64,000 bases of DNA. Source: Lojkania enalia. Taxonomy: Eukaryota; Ascomycota; Dothideomycetes; Pleosporales. The notes beneath the pieces are model-generated. The model did not search any database and had not been told where the DNA came from. It worked only from the letters and a program-made list of their open reading frames with translations. Numbering within the stretch: position 1 is the stretch's first letter; every line of letters starts with the position of its first letter. The DNA is taken from positions 375,015-439,014 of the forward strand of contig ML986579.1 in assembly GCA_010094045.1 (NCBI GenBank), given 5' to 3'. Position numbers and translations under genes: made by a program. This document shows positions 12,342 through 23,802 of this stretch, piece after piece.

Positions 12342-15300
12342 TCAAGCGAGTTCATATACTGCTTGTCGGGTAACTGGATCTGTAGATGTTTTTGATCCCG
12401 AGTCGCCTGACATGATGTGGTGGTACAAATATAGGGCTTTGCGACAATCTGCACAGCTTAAATCGGTTGTACTACGTCCAATCGAATTGCAGTTATCACA
12501 AACAACAATAGCTTCGCTAGGGTCGGGAACAGACGGTAGATCTGGAGGTAAAGGAGGTGATCGTGTTGGAGGTGGTGGGGAATAGAGTGAATTATCATCT
12601 CCTTCCTCAAATGAATGGATCCGTGTCGGTTGCGGGATAGGTGGGGCTGGTGGCGGCCGAGTCGGTGATTGCGGTATTGCTGGCGTTCGTGGAGGCGATG
12701 GCCGTGCTGCAGCATTCTCTATCGTTTGAGAGGGGGGTGATGATGTCACGTCGATAGAACCTCTAGCTTGCTCTAGAGAAGATGGTAGAGGCGATACCAG
12801 CCTCTCTGACGGCTCTGGGCTAAGCTGCTGCAAGGAAGGCGGGAGCGGCGAGACAATCCTTCCGGCCGGCGATGCTGTAGGTATAGGAGGAACAGGTGGC
12901 ACGACAGGCTTCCGCTGAAGTTGGCTTGTGGAGTGAGGATCATGAGTGACTCTGTTAGCTTGTGAAGAACCTGATGAAGGCTCTCGAGGAGGGAACGAGG
13001 AGCTTTCGGTGTCTATGGGTGTATCCTTTCTCCTTTCGGTCTCAGACTCGTTTTCATTCGAGGACCCGCGATATGGAGGAGGGCCTTCTCTAGAGGATCG
13101 TTGGAAAACCGGCAGCTCCTGTCTCTCAAGAGTGGGATGGTAAGTATATTGAGTATCGCCACTCCAGTCATTATCATTTCCTTTCTCTGCTGGGAATTCT
13201 TGACGTGGTAACTGAATAGACGGATATCGCATAATAGAACTAGTGGCAGTTTCTTGTTCTCGGACTTCTGCATCATTCAGCAGCATCAGTACTGCCTGGC
13301 GCCTATATTCATCGATGGCTGGATTTTTTGCGAAACCAATGCGCGAGGCCGTGAGATTAAACCCGAAACTACCGGGAGTGTCGAGACCAGATATTGAGGC
13401 CCCATATTCTAGAAGGTACTGAACAACGTCAGGATGCGCATAGTAGGCTGCATATCTTAATGGCTGCCAGTTGGACTCATCCCTTTGGCGAACGGATGCT
13501 CCGCGCTGAACGAATTCCTGCACGACGGGTAGGTGACCATTTTTGGCTGCAATGCACAATGGCGAATCTTCGTGAGAGGGCCCTCGTGCATACCTCGTAC
13601 GCATTTCAGATCCTTGGTCTAGTAGTAATCTGACAGCTTCAACATGCCCTTCCGTACTCGCTAGGCAAAGTGGCCTGTCTCCCGCTCCATCCCTGGCGTC
13701 GATAGCTGCACCTTTTCGCAGTAGTAGGTCAATTGCTGCTGGATTGCCTTGCGACGCAGCGTAATGCAGAGGCCTTTTTCCGGTCTTTGTCTCGGCTTCG
13801 ACGATTGCTCCATGCCCAAGGAGAAGTTGAAGCAAATCGAGATTGGCGCACTGAGCAGCATAGTGGAGAGGCCGCAGACCATTTCCACAGGCAGCTTCAA
13901 CATGAGCGCCTTTACGAAGGAGTAACTCTGCAGTGCCGAATCTTTCTGTCATGGTCGCTAGATGTAACGGAGTCCTTCCGTCGTGAGTTCGGGGATCAAT
14001 CGGAACTTTCTTCTCAAGAAGTAATCTGACAACATCTGCATGGCCGCTGTAACTTGCCCAATGAAGAGCAGTCATTGCACCATCGCCTTTATGCTTGAGC
14101 GAGGCCCTCCTTTGGAGTAGTAGCCGAACAACATTGGCAGAACCAGCCGCACATGCAGCTGTCAACGGCGACATCGACTCCTTTCCTACGGCTTCGATAT
14201 CCGCCTTCTTTGAGAGCAGTATATCAACAATGTGATCATGCCCTTTCTCTGCAGCGTAGTGAATGGCAGCCTGAAAATTTCCGTCCTTAGCCTCAATATC
14301 TGCTTTATAAGCAAGGAGAATGTTGACTATGTCCTCGTCGCCAAGGAGAGCAGCAGAGTGAAGGGGCGTAATGTTACGAGCATCTCTAGAGTCGACCTGT
14401 GCTCGCTGGCTAAGAAGAAGCTCAGCCACATCTACATATCCGTTGTCGGCGGCAAATCGAAGTGCGGTTTTCTTTCCTGGACCAAGGGCATTGACATTCA
14501 CATCCTCCCGCAGTAACAGTTCCACCACTCTGTAGTGTCCTCTGATTGCAGCAAGATGAAGCGGAGTCATGCCTTCTGCATCAGTAGTATTAGGCTTGGC
14601 ACCATGTCTCAAGAGTACTGCCACCACATCATCATTACCGCAATGGCTCGCAATGGCAAGGGCGGTTCTCGATGTTTGTTGATGTCTGGCCTCTATGTCG
14701 GCTCGTTGATCGAGCAGTTCTTCAACCTCAATGCCTGAACCATTTTGAGCGGCTTGTACTAGAGGCGGGGCGCTGCGTCCTTCAATCGAGTCAAGGTTAA
14801 TACTGCGGTGGATGTCTGTGTCGGAATGTCGTCGCCCCCTACGATGACCCGGACCGGCTCGATGAGGATCAATAGGGCTCGGTGGTACTAGACTGACCGA
14901 GCTTCCAGTAAATAAGGACGGTAAAATGGACCTTTTATTCCTAAGCTTGCTCCTGAATGGTATGCTGAGACCGGGAAGGTATGTGTCTGAAGCCGACGTG
15001 ATTTGTACCCGTGGCCGGTGCTGTTCGCGAAGTATATCATCCGGGGCGGAAGCTACGGAACGCTCATACGGCCTGATTGGGGGTCTCTCGAATCTGCGAT
15101 TGAGACGTGCATCAATTGGCGAGAGGTGATCTGAGTACTCCGGCCATTCCGCAGAGCCTGATTCTGGGCTCGCCAACCCATTTGCTCCTCCGGCACTATT
15201 CAGACCGTCTCCGGGTTGTGGGCGCCGACGTCTCTCATCCGCGCTTCTAGCGCGTTGGTGTGCCATAGCCCGTCGATACACATCGGTATTGACAATCTCG

Positions 15301-15988
15301 TTGTCGATTTCGAGTTCTGTGGCCCCAATAGAGGTTCCGTCGCTAAATATTGATCTCGACGGCGCATGTGAGTTTCGAATTGAAGTCGCGCGGAGTGACG
15401 CGGTGTCGTCGCGAACCTTTTCAACGATGCGGCGATTTTTAGGTTCACGTAGAAGGTCTCTCTGCTCTGAGGCTGTTCGACTATTTCACTATTAGCTTTG
15501 CCGGCTTCGTGGAGTGGCAACGTGATCAGTGGGCGGCGGGATACTCACCACTGGACGGCAGATAAAACTAATTGTAAAGCCTGGACTTGTGAATCGAGTC
15601 GACCTTGATGGTCCTTCATGTTCTCCTCGTTCCAAACGAAGCGGGTTCTCATTGTTCGTCTATCTCCGGCGAGAGCATCTTGGACCAATTTTGCAATTTC
15701 GGCCGACATTGCTTCCATTGCTTCCTGACACCCGTCAAGCGCGGTCCGGAATGCCTCTTCAAGTTCCATCTCTCTTGGAGACCCATGGAGGTTCAGTTCC
15801 GTCCAATCTTGGATTTGAATCAGCGCGGCCTTGATCACTGTCAATTGCCTTATTAGCTGCCTTATTGACATTTCCGCTTCCGAATATTTAGTCTGTAGAT
15901 CTGAGAGGCTTTTTATAGTCTTCGTAATGGCTGTGATGATACCCGCAGCGGCGCCTATCCCACCGATGATGGTAAACGGATCCGCCAT
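12342..15988 (-). CDS. Fungal STAND-type N-terminal domain plus ankyrin repeats and C-terminal zinc-knuckle-like motif
   Basis: Two exons (15549-15988 and 12342-15480, 68-bp intron, GTGAGT donor, phase 2) give 1192 aa. Residues 1-147 begin MADPFTIIGGIGAAAG and continue with a coiled helical region. This start is typical of the fungal N-terminal domain of STAND proteins (PigL_N-type). I count about 14 ankyrin repeats at residues about 380-865 (for example GMTPLHLAAIRGH, GRTPLHLATMTE, GKRPLHYAASQGN). A Pro/Ser-rich disordered region follows. Near residue 1143 there is a Cys pair arrangement (CDNCNS, then CADC) that could bind zinc. No NACHT or NB-ARC P-loop lies between the N-domain and the repeats, unlike classic fungal NLR-like proteins. 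I chose the MADPF start over an in-frame ATG 25 codons upstream because of family convention. A role in protein-protein signalling or allorecognition is inferred. Confidence 0.85.
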
Positions 15989-17511
15989 CTTGGTAGACCT
16001 GCTAGGGCGAGTCCGGGAGTATATGCGAAGTAAGCCGTAAGGTATGCGAACATCCGACAGCAAGGTGTGGAGGGAGAACTTGGTAAGACTACGAAGGTCT
16101 GCCTGGCGGAATCTGCCATCTTAACCCCTCAGCTGGGAGAGTATTGAGGCTGAGGCGCTTCGGGGCCATATGCAAGGCTGAAAATCGCAAATCATGATTG
16201 GGATAACTCAGTCGCCTCCACTACATGAGATTGGACGGAAATCCCAAGAACGGCTGCTCGCACATCCTTGTGGCACTCCACTATGCAGCGTGCGGCCACT
16301 CATTGGGAAGCTGCTTGCACTATGGCTGGCGAACCGACCAACCAACATCATGCGCGGCAGATGGCTTGAGCCATGGCGCATTTAAGGACATGGATCGAGC
16401 AACCGACATTCTGCCTGACCGTTGCCTTTTTCTCAACAAGAGGAAGATAGTGGAGATGTGGGACTATACCAGTAGCTATGGTTTCTTGTGAACACTTAAT
16501 CAAATCGTTAAGATCTCGCTCGTTCTTATTAGAGGCGCGCTAATCCTCCGTGTGAAAATACGTAGACCCACGAACACATGACCTTATTAGAGAAGATCAG
16601 CTTGCACTCATGAAAATGTAAAATATTGCAATACAAATTCTTCTGCTATTGACAAAAATTTTTTTCAGTGAGAATGCAATAGCAGTTATAGTTGTTTCTA
16701 GGGTGGTATAATTAAGGGGCTAGGATAGCTAAAACTACCGATCCTTTTCATTTTAAGAGGTCTACTTATATAATCATTTTAGAAGTAAAAGTGGAGTACA
16801 CGATTGTATTCTATAATACTGTACATTTTTCTTAAAACTTTTAGCGGTAGTTGAGATATACCATCATATTTCTGTCCTTTCTAGCCCAGCCTTAGTATCT
16901 GCTTAGATCTTAGGTAATAGCCTTCTAATTCTAAGTAATCTAAATTGAAAATCGATGTTCATGACAATGTGCTAAATTGACATCCTGAAGCAGGCAAAAA
17001 AGCCGGGAGGTTATCTAACTTCACTGCTGTAGAAAGTTTGCTTCTGAGCTGGACTTCAAGTTGTTACCTAGGAGCTAGATGCTGAGAGTAAATCTGCGGA
17101 TTCCCATGTCATACATTTTGACATATATTCTCAAATCATCTCGTATTATTTATCTAGAGAGTCCGATTCACCAAGGTTTACTATTATTCGATATGGAGTA
17201 GCTTGCGTGAATTTTTTGGAGAAAATTCTGCTGCTTACCGCAATATAAGCGAGTATTGAGTAAAAGGGCTACACAAATCGTGGGAAATGGACATTTTAAG
17301 TCGAGAATGCGGGCAGGTACTACCAGTAATCCTCATATTACAAAAACAAGTCTATACTAAGTAGCCAAAAGCATAAATCAGTGGCAAAAATAAAACCTAG
17401 CCTCCGCCATGCTAGAGCGGTTACAAGTGGGAAATGGCATCTTTACCTGCTACCGTTGCAAGGGATTTTACGATCGCCAGAGCCCTGAGTCACAGGGCTG
17501 AAGCAGTTATT
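15989..17511. other. Promoter of the ankyrin gene, then AT-rich gene-poor DNA
   Basis: The first few hundred bases upstream of 15988 are of ordinary composition and should hold the promoter. From about 16500 the sequence becomes strongly AT-rich with no usable frames. The short frame at 16225-16491 has no supported function. Confidence 0.45.
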
Positions 17512-18022
17512 CTATGAGACAGGGATGCGCCCGAAAGACTTGCACTCCAATTCATCTATGTCAGGCTTATCATAGTACTCAAACTTCCAGTTCGTAGGAC
17601 TAGACACAAATGTATTCTTCATCTGGCTGGAAAGAGCTCTTCCATGATCTCTAGGGAATATCCACCACCGTCATATGTGTCTTTGCTGTAGCCGCGAACA
17701 AGATCAGGTACCTCGTCCTCCCTGAGCTCCTCGTTTCAGAGCCTTTTCGTCTAGCCTTCCATGTCTTCAGGAGAGATATACGGAGAGTGCTTCTTCGCCG
17801 GATCGTTATAATTCAATTCCTCCTTGGGGTCCTCAGGCTCTTTGGATGGGCTCGAGTTTGGGGGATATAGTTGTGGGTTCTGGGACGGACATGCCGTCTC
17901 ATACATCGAATACAGCTGTCTCGAGGTCCGAGTCGTCGAGATTCGCGAAAGTCACAGCTATTGGCTTTTGCGCCTTGCCTTTGCTGTCTGGCATGTGGAA
18001 CTCTTCCCCGTAGTTAACATTA
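17512..18022 (-). pseudogene. Decayed protein-coding fragment with RIP-like stop codons
   Basis: Read on the minus strand, two overlapping frames show protein-like sequence: NVNYGEEFHMPDSKGKAQKP first, then a second frame with NYNDPAKKHSPYISPEDMEG, NEELREDEVPDLVRGYSKDT and YDGGGYSLEIMEELF. The second frame is interrupted by TAG after DMEG and TGA after TKRL. These stops are what a TGG-to-TAG and a CGA-to-TGA change would give. One frame shift separates the two parts. The family is not recognised. C:G to T:A changes at such codons fit repeat-induced point mutation or general decay. The surroundings are AT-rich. Confidence 0.45.
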
Positions 18023-19671
18023 TTGGGATACTTTGGATCATCGGATGGTTAGTCGGATGCAGTTACTAGGAAGCTAGTAAACGTTACTGACTTTTCTCTT
18101 TCCTCGCGTCGAGCGAGGGCCTGAGACGCATGATCTCGTTTTGCGAACCACTACGGCAGAGCTCAGCCAAAGATAGATAAGACAAATCGTGATGTCGCGA
18201 GCTGTCATATTGTGAACAAGCGAGAAAGGCATACTGATAGCAATTGTGGCAGAAAGAAGCTGCTCTTTCCCTTTATATTCTACTCTAGCCCAACCTAGCA
18301 ATGAAGAATTTGCACACGCATTCCTACTATGCTTAGGTTTATCCGCTAGCATGCACAGTGTAGCGCGCTGGGGGATCTCGAATCTCATTTCTCCTAGTTA
18401 CTGTCAGTGCTTTAGATACTATGGTGTAGAGTACAACTTGCAGATCTCAGAACAGCTCTCAGCTATGTACTCCTAGGTTCCTACGACCGTGCCTCCTAAA
18501 GTGGTAATGTGGGCTGCGCGAAGGATCAAACAAGGGCCGTGCATCCCTGCTGGGCCACTATCCGCGCTACTAAGAAAAGCGTACACCATACCAATTTCGA
18601 CCTTTTGCGAAGCACGCCAAGGCAATTACCAAAGTGGTGCTAGCGGATTCGTTTTTGAGTGTGTGGGGGCTATGTATCGTGGAGTGGGGAATAAGTTAAG
18701 CTGGTTATACTGGTTCTATGTAGAAGCAGGTTATATCTAAAATTTTAGAAGTTCTTTACATACAGGTAATCTCATTAAGGCTGGAGCGGGTAGTATAGTA
18801 GATATCGACTAGTTGGTGAAGTAGAACTAGCCCACGAGGGTATACGAAGTATCTTAGTCGTGCCAAGGTTCTTTAGATTCGCTGAACTGTCGGCGCTGGA
18901 CAATTACGGACTAGTTATACGCCAATATCTCTTATAGGAAATTAATCCCGATATTCATAGAACGCATGTCAGTCCCGATTCAGCATTCCAAAGCCACCAC
19001 CAGAAATACGAGACAGGAACTGCGCGCAATTTGAACGTTAGAGGCAGATTTAGCTGGAAAATAGATACACCTAATATCTAGATCAAAAGACGCCAAATAC
19101 CAACTCTAGCAATCACGTCCCAAACACTCACAAGAACCCGCAGCTATCGGTGTCTGAATGCCCCCATCTACGAGACGGGTGCAAAATACCATCGGAAACA
19201 AATAGGCCACCGAGGACTACAGTGCCCAATGCACAATCAAGACATTCGCTTGAAAACTAGGCATCATGTACTCTCCTATTTCCTAGCTTCGTTATATCAT
19301 TGGAATCGAAATCTACGTGAAGTGTGCATCGATCGTTAGAATATCCTAAAACCACCTCACCCTTACTAAAAAAGAAAAAGGATTGGCTACGAGTCTGCCG
19401 ACCCTAATATCAACTTCAAAAGCTAAGAAAAAAGGCCTCTTTATCTCAAGCAACCCAAAGACACCAAACACTCCGGCGCAAATGCGTTTTCGATTATTAA
19501 TTTATTTGGGCCGCCATTATTTTGGCGCGCATTATTGGGTATCATCTTCGACTATGGGATCTTACAGTAAAACCACACGTATGTGACCTCTCGTACGTGA
19601 GGGACGACCTTTCCACCCTAGTCGTGAAAACATAGTTTCGAAAAAACAATCGAATTCGGACTCCACTCCCA
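18023..19671. other. AT-rich gene-poor stretch before an assembly gap
   Basis: Short frames (up to about 83 codons at 18489-18740) without motifs. No repeats or element termini could be established by eye. It ends at the run of Ns. Confidence 0.45.
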
Positions 19672-19796
19672 NNNNNNNNNNNNNNNNNNNNNNNNNNNNN
19701 NNNNNNNNNNNNNNNNNNNNNNNNNNNNNNNNNNNNNNNNNNNNNNNNNNNNNNNNNNNNNNNNNNNNNNNNNNNNNNNNNNNNNNNNNNNNNNNN
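19672..19796. other. Assembly gap (125 N)
   Basis: Ambiguous bases only. It is immediately followed by a 32-nt A run (19797-19828), so the gap probably reflects a homopolymer or low-complexity tract that the assembly could not cross. Anything 3' of the methyltransferase stop is therefore uncertain. Confidence 0.98.
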
Positions 19797-19830
<34 letters not shown>

Positions 19831-19831
19831 A

Positions 19832-21194
19832 TCATGAGGGTATCGGTTTCCTTCCATAGACAACGGTTCCCGGGAGGTAGGCGTGGATTTTGTAGTCTTT
19901 GAGCGTCTTACGCATTTCCGCGAGGAAGACCTGTGCTCTGGCGACGGACCACTGGGTGATTGTCAGCAGGGCGCGAACAGAGCAATCTCTTTCTCTCCGC
20001 GGAGCAACTTACCCCACCAACCTGCGTCAACAACCTGAGCATGAAGCCCTCGATCCCTTCATGCAATCTCAGCTGATTCCATCGCCCAATGTTCTTCAGC
20101 CTCTTGTCTTCGGGCCACCCGTTCATGGGCCACTTGTATTCTACCTCGACAATATCTACGAAGCCAGCCCTCTCCATCCGCTCCTTGGCTTCGCTCCAGA
20201 TGGTGAAGCTCTTGCCGAATATCTGGCCCATCTGGACCACTGTCTCGCCCCACAAATGGAAGAAGTGGTCCGGGCCCATGGTGTCATCGTCGGCAATCGG
20301 CTGCACGGAATGCTCCACAATCTCTATCCAGCCGCCGGGCTTCATGTGCTCATATGCTTGTTGGAAGAAGAAGTCCCAGTCCGGTATGCAGCCGAACAGC
20401 TCACGGATGTGCACAAAGTCGAAGTGGTCTTCGGGGAAGGTCCATTCGAGGGTGACATCGTCAATCTCGAAGTGGCAGTTAGGGGGCACCCATTCGGGCT
20501 GGATGGGAGAAAGGTCGGTGCCAATGACGGTCGCGCTGGGGTACTGGTCTGCCATGTCTATGGCCCAGATGCCGGTGCCGGTGCCTACGTCGAGGATTGT
20601 CTGTGTACTAGTCAATTGTCGTGTCCTTTTTGGCATCCCATTCGTATGCTCATGTCAGGCGGGCGTACCTGGGGGTTCCTAATGGGCGCCAGATGCAGCT
20701 TGTGATCTAGCGTCAGAAGGTACATGTGGTGGGCAAAGTCCAGGATCTCTTTGGCCAATTCATCATTGGGACCTGCGCCAATCTGTCAGACGTCAAATGC
20801 TCTCTGCGCGCGACATTGCACAATGCAACGCACCCCAGTATGCGCCGTCCCGGTACGCGTGGTACTGGCGGCCGTTCTCCATCCTGTAGTGCATGATGGA
20901 CGACGCGAGCGTGTCGGTCTCGTCGCCCAGCAGGCTGCCGCTGTCGAAGCCAGAGTCGGAGACGTAACCGTCGGGGCCCTCAGGTTCGTCGTTGTGTGCC
21001 TGCATGGCGCCCTGGTGCGGGCCGCTGGAGGGGCCAGGCGCGTCGTTGTGTGATGGAGCGGCGGCACCGTGGGTAGTGTGGGTGGAATGCTCCGAGTGCT
21101 GCGAGGGGGGATCGTTGAGCTGGACGGCGCTGTCTTGGCCTATCGAGTGCAGGCTGAAGGCGTCGTCGGGCTTGGACGGGTTCGGTGCGGCCAT
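19832..21194 (-). CDS. LaeA-like SAM-dependent methyltransferase
   Basis: Four exons (20834-21194, 20669-20772, 20013-20600, 19832-19951) give 390 aa with all phases consistent. The N-terminus is disordered and acidic (GYVSDSGFDSGSLLGDETD). The conserved entry YHAYRDGAYWGPNDELAKE is formed across intron 1. The SAM-binding motif I is LDVGTGTGIWAIDMADQYP, followed by VIGTDLSPIQPEWVPPN, and the C-terminus ends VVYGRKPIPS. This is the architecture of the fungal LaeA/LlmF-like family, whose members include a nuclear regulator of secondary metabolism and many paralogues of unknown substrate. The start is the ATG reading MAAPNPSKPDD. An upstream in-frame ATG at 21281 is possible. The stop codon lies three bases from a poly(A/T) run and the assembly gap. 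It is divergent from the monooxygenase at 22045. Confidence 0.9.
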
Positions 21195-22044
21195 GATGTC
21201 GCGCAGCAACAAGGGCTGCGAGCAGTGCAGAGGACACAAAGAGGAGACTGGGTCGGGAAGAGGGGAGAGCAAGACGAGCACGCAGCAGAAGGCAGCGCCC
21301 GCAGGGTGGGAATTTTCAAGACGCAGGCTTGGGGTAGGTGCTGGTGTGTGTCTGTCTTTGTCCGGCCGGGGGACAGGTGCCGGGGCAGGCCGCGCCGAGC
21401 GGGCTGCATCTCAAGCATGGACGAGCATGGGCGAGCGTGGGCGAGGATGGGCGAACATGGGCTGCGAGGGGCTACAGGGGCTGCGAGAGCTGGCGGGCCG
21501 CACAATTGGGCGGTGCACTGCCGGCGCACGAATGGGGTTGGCTGCCACCCGGGCACGGCTGCAGGCGGATCGGCCGCCCGCTCCCAAAAACGAGCGACCG
21601 CAGCTGCTGCCCGCCTGTCCGCACTGCAGGCGAGCGCGCGGGCAGCCAACGACACACCGCGACGGGCGCTTCCATCCCACGTGTGGGACGCCCCCGCGCG
21701 CGCTCTTGTCCACTACCACCGCCTGCTGCCGCGGCTCCGTGGGCAGCAGTGGGAGCGTTACGGCGCGGCGTGCGGCGCGGCCTGCCAGCACGGTTGGCAG
21801 CAGATTGGCGTCTCCTCGTCTCGTCGTCGTGTATCCGCGCGTGCGTGCTTTTTTCCACGCCGGCGTCCCCCAGCGCCCGCTGCCGCAGCCCAGGCCGACG
21901 CAACGAAACTAGGCCAAGGCCCTCTTCCACGGCCGCAGTGCCATATCTCGACGACGGCCGACTGGCGTTTTGTCCTAGCAGGCCGACGGTTTGGCTACTG
22001 CTCTCTTCTGCCCTCTGCTTACCCCGCCGCCGCCGCTGTCCTCA
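21195..22044. promoter_or_regulatory. GC-rich bidirectional intergenic region between methyltransferase and monooxygenase
   Basis: About 850 bases separate the two divergent start codons. The region is GC-rich and carries a run of five imperfect 10-bp units at 21411-21460. Shared regulation is inferred from the head-to-head layout only. Confidence 0.5.
21411..21460 (+). repeat. Five imperfect 10-bp tandem units, consensus GCGAGCATGG
   Basis: Units read TCAAGCATGG, ACGAGCATGG, GCGAGCGTGG, GCGAGGATGG and GCGAACATGG. The array lies in the promoter region between the divergent methyltransferase and monooxygenase genes. Confidence 0.85.
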
Positions 22045-23473
22045 ATGTCGGAGAACGCTGGCCCCGCCGGGTCTTCCGCGGCTGAGAATGTGCATCAGGC
22101 CCCGAATGAGCTCCCCATCCTTATCGTCGGGTCCGGTACGTAGGCATCCAATCCGCATTCTTCCTCCGCATAGGGTCTTACCTGATTCGCAGGCAGCACT
22201 GGTCTCGCGCTCGCTCAGGGATTGACAAAGGTATGTCACCGACTGCGGTGCCACATGGGCGTTGTTGCGTCTCACTCCGCTCCGCCCTGCCCTGCCCTCC
22301 GTTTCGTCCCCTCCATTTGGCCAACCGCTGAAACCGCCGCAGGCTGGGATCAAATGCGTCGTCTTCGAGAAGCAGCCCTCCCAGGCCCGGGAGCGCGACT
22401 GGAATATGGGTCTGCACTGGGGCGCCCCGGTGCTGAGGAGTCTGATGCCCGATGAATGGTGGTCCCGCATCCAGTCTCTCCAAACGGACCCTCACGTCCC
22501 CACCAAGGACATCGACACGCTCTCTTTCGTCAATGGTGCCACAGGTGAAACCATGAATTCATTTGACCTAGGACCTTTCTATCGCCTGAAGCGAAGCAAG
22601 TTGAGGGAACTCCTCTCCGAAGGCCTCGATGTCCAGTACAACAAACGCCTCTCCAACATCACCTACGCAGAAGATGGAGAATCAGTCACCGCGCACTTCA
22701 CAGATGGCACATCAACAACTGGACGCCTTCTAGTTGGCGCGGATGGCGCGCGTTCAGCGACTCGACAGCTACTTCTAGGCCCCGAGCATGGCGCCATCAC
22801 CCGCCTGCCTTTGGGTGCCACTTTCGTACAAAGAAAGTTTACCGCAGAACAAGCTGTATATCTTCGCAAGTTCCATCCTTTGTACTTAGCGACGGCACAT
22901 CCAGAGAACCACTTCGGCTTCTTCGGAATGCAAGACGCCGCCGACCCAGACGATCCGTCGTCCTGGACTTTTTTCTTCTACATTTCCTGGAACAGCAGCG
23001 TCGAAGAGCAGGATGCGACCGCTGACTGGACAGACGCTCAGCGTCTTGCCCAGCAGAAGGAATTCGGAAAGAAATTTTGTGATCCCTGGAAGAGTGCTTA
23101 CGAGTGGACACCGGAAGGTACGCCGGTCTGGTACATGGGTCTCACATGCTGGGACCCAGACCTCCCAGAGCACAGATGGGATAATCATGGAGGGCTTGTC
23201 ACCATGGTAGGCGACGCGGTTCATCCGATGACGTATCAGCGGGGACAAGGCCTCAACCATTCCATTACGGATGCCGGGAAATTGAGGGACACCCTTGTCA
23301 AGCTGTCGGAGGGTGGAGACAGGAAGGAGCTTATCTCTACGTATGAAGAAGAAGTGATTAAGAGGGCAGGAGAGGAGGTCAAGCAAGGGACGGCGAATTC
23401 AATGATGCTTCATGACTGGGAGAAAGTTCAGCAGTCTCCGTTCTTCCAGCAGGGAATGAAGAAGAATCATTAG
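22045..23473 (+). CDS. FAD-dependent monooxygenase (class A flavoprotein)
   Basis: Three exons (22045-22135, 22193-22230, 22343-23473) give 419 aa. The dinucleotide-binding GxGxxG motif (LIVGSGSTGLALAQGL) is assembled across the first intron. The DG motif (LLVGADGARSATRQLL) and the GD motif (TMVGDAVHPMTYQRGQG) are both intact. These three define aromatic/polyketide hydroxylase-type flavoprotein monooxygenases, which use NAD(P)H and O2 to hydroxylate or epoxidise small molecules. The substrate cannot be read from sequence. The gene is divergent from the LaeA-like methyltransferase and upstream of a convergent alcohol dehydrogenase, so a small biosynthetic or detoxification unit is possible. 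Confidence 0.93.
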
Positions 23474-23802
23474 CCGAAGTGACTGCATGTTGAGATACCC
23501 TTGGTGCGAGTCTGATGTTTCTTAGCGTATAGGCGGCTCCATCTTGTTTCTTGAGCATAAGATTGCACTATCTACAATCAATATTACCACTTGAGGCAAC
23601 TACTTCTCGGTCTGTAGCTTAATCTACCACGTTACACAAGATATTATAATCTCAGACTCAATGCATAGATTATTCAAATCTGATCCGTATTTGAGTCTAC
23701 ATCTATTCTCTAGTCTTGCAAAAGAACGAACGAAGCATAATTATGTTTCGGGCCCCTTTGATTGGAAGAATCATCAACCCGGTTCGAGCTCCGGTCAACG
23801 CA
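23474..23802. other. Short convergent intergenic region
   Basis: Shared 3' ends of the monooxygenase and the convergent alcohol dehydrogenase. No gene is present. Confidence 0.6.

Noticed and set aside
16225..16491. Frame with ankyrin-like words (LHYAACGHS)
   Set aside because: Too short, a single loose match, and the context beyond it is not repeat-like.
20992..22225. Several long plus-strand open frames opposite the methyltransferase 5' exon and across its promoter
   Set aside because: High GC removes stop codons. The frames overlap each other, have Arg/Ala-rich random-like sequence and no motifs, while the minus strand carries a conserved methyltransferase.
23781..23802. tRNA B-box-like GGTTCGAGCTCC
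   Set aside because: No A-box or cloverleaf could be drawn around it, and it lies at the 3' end of the dehydrogenase gene.
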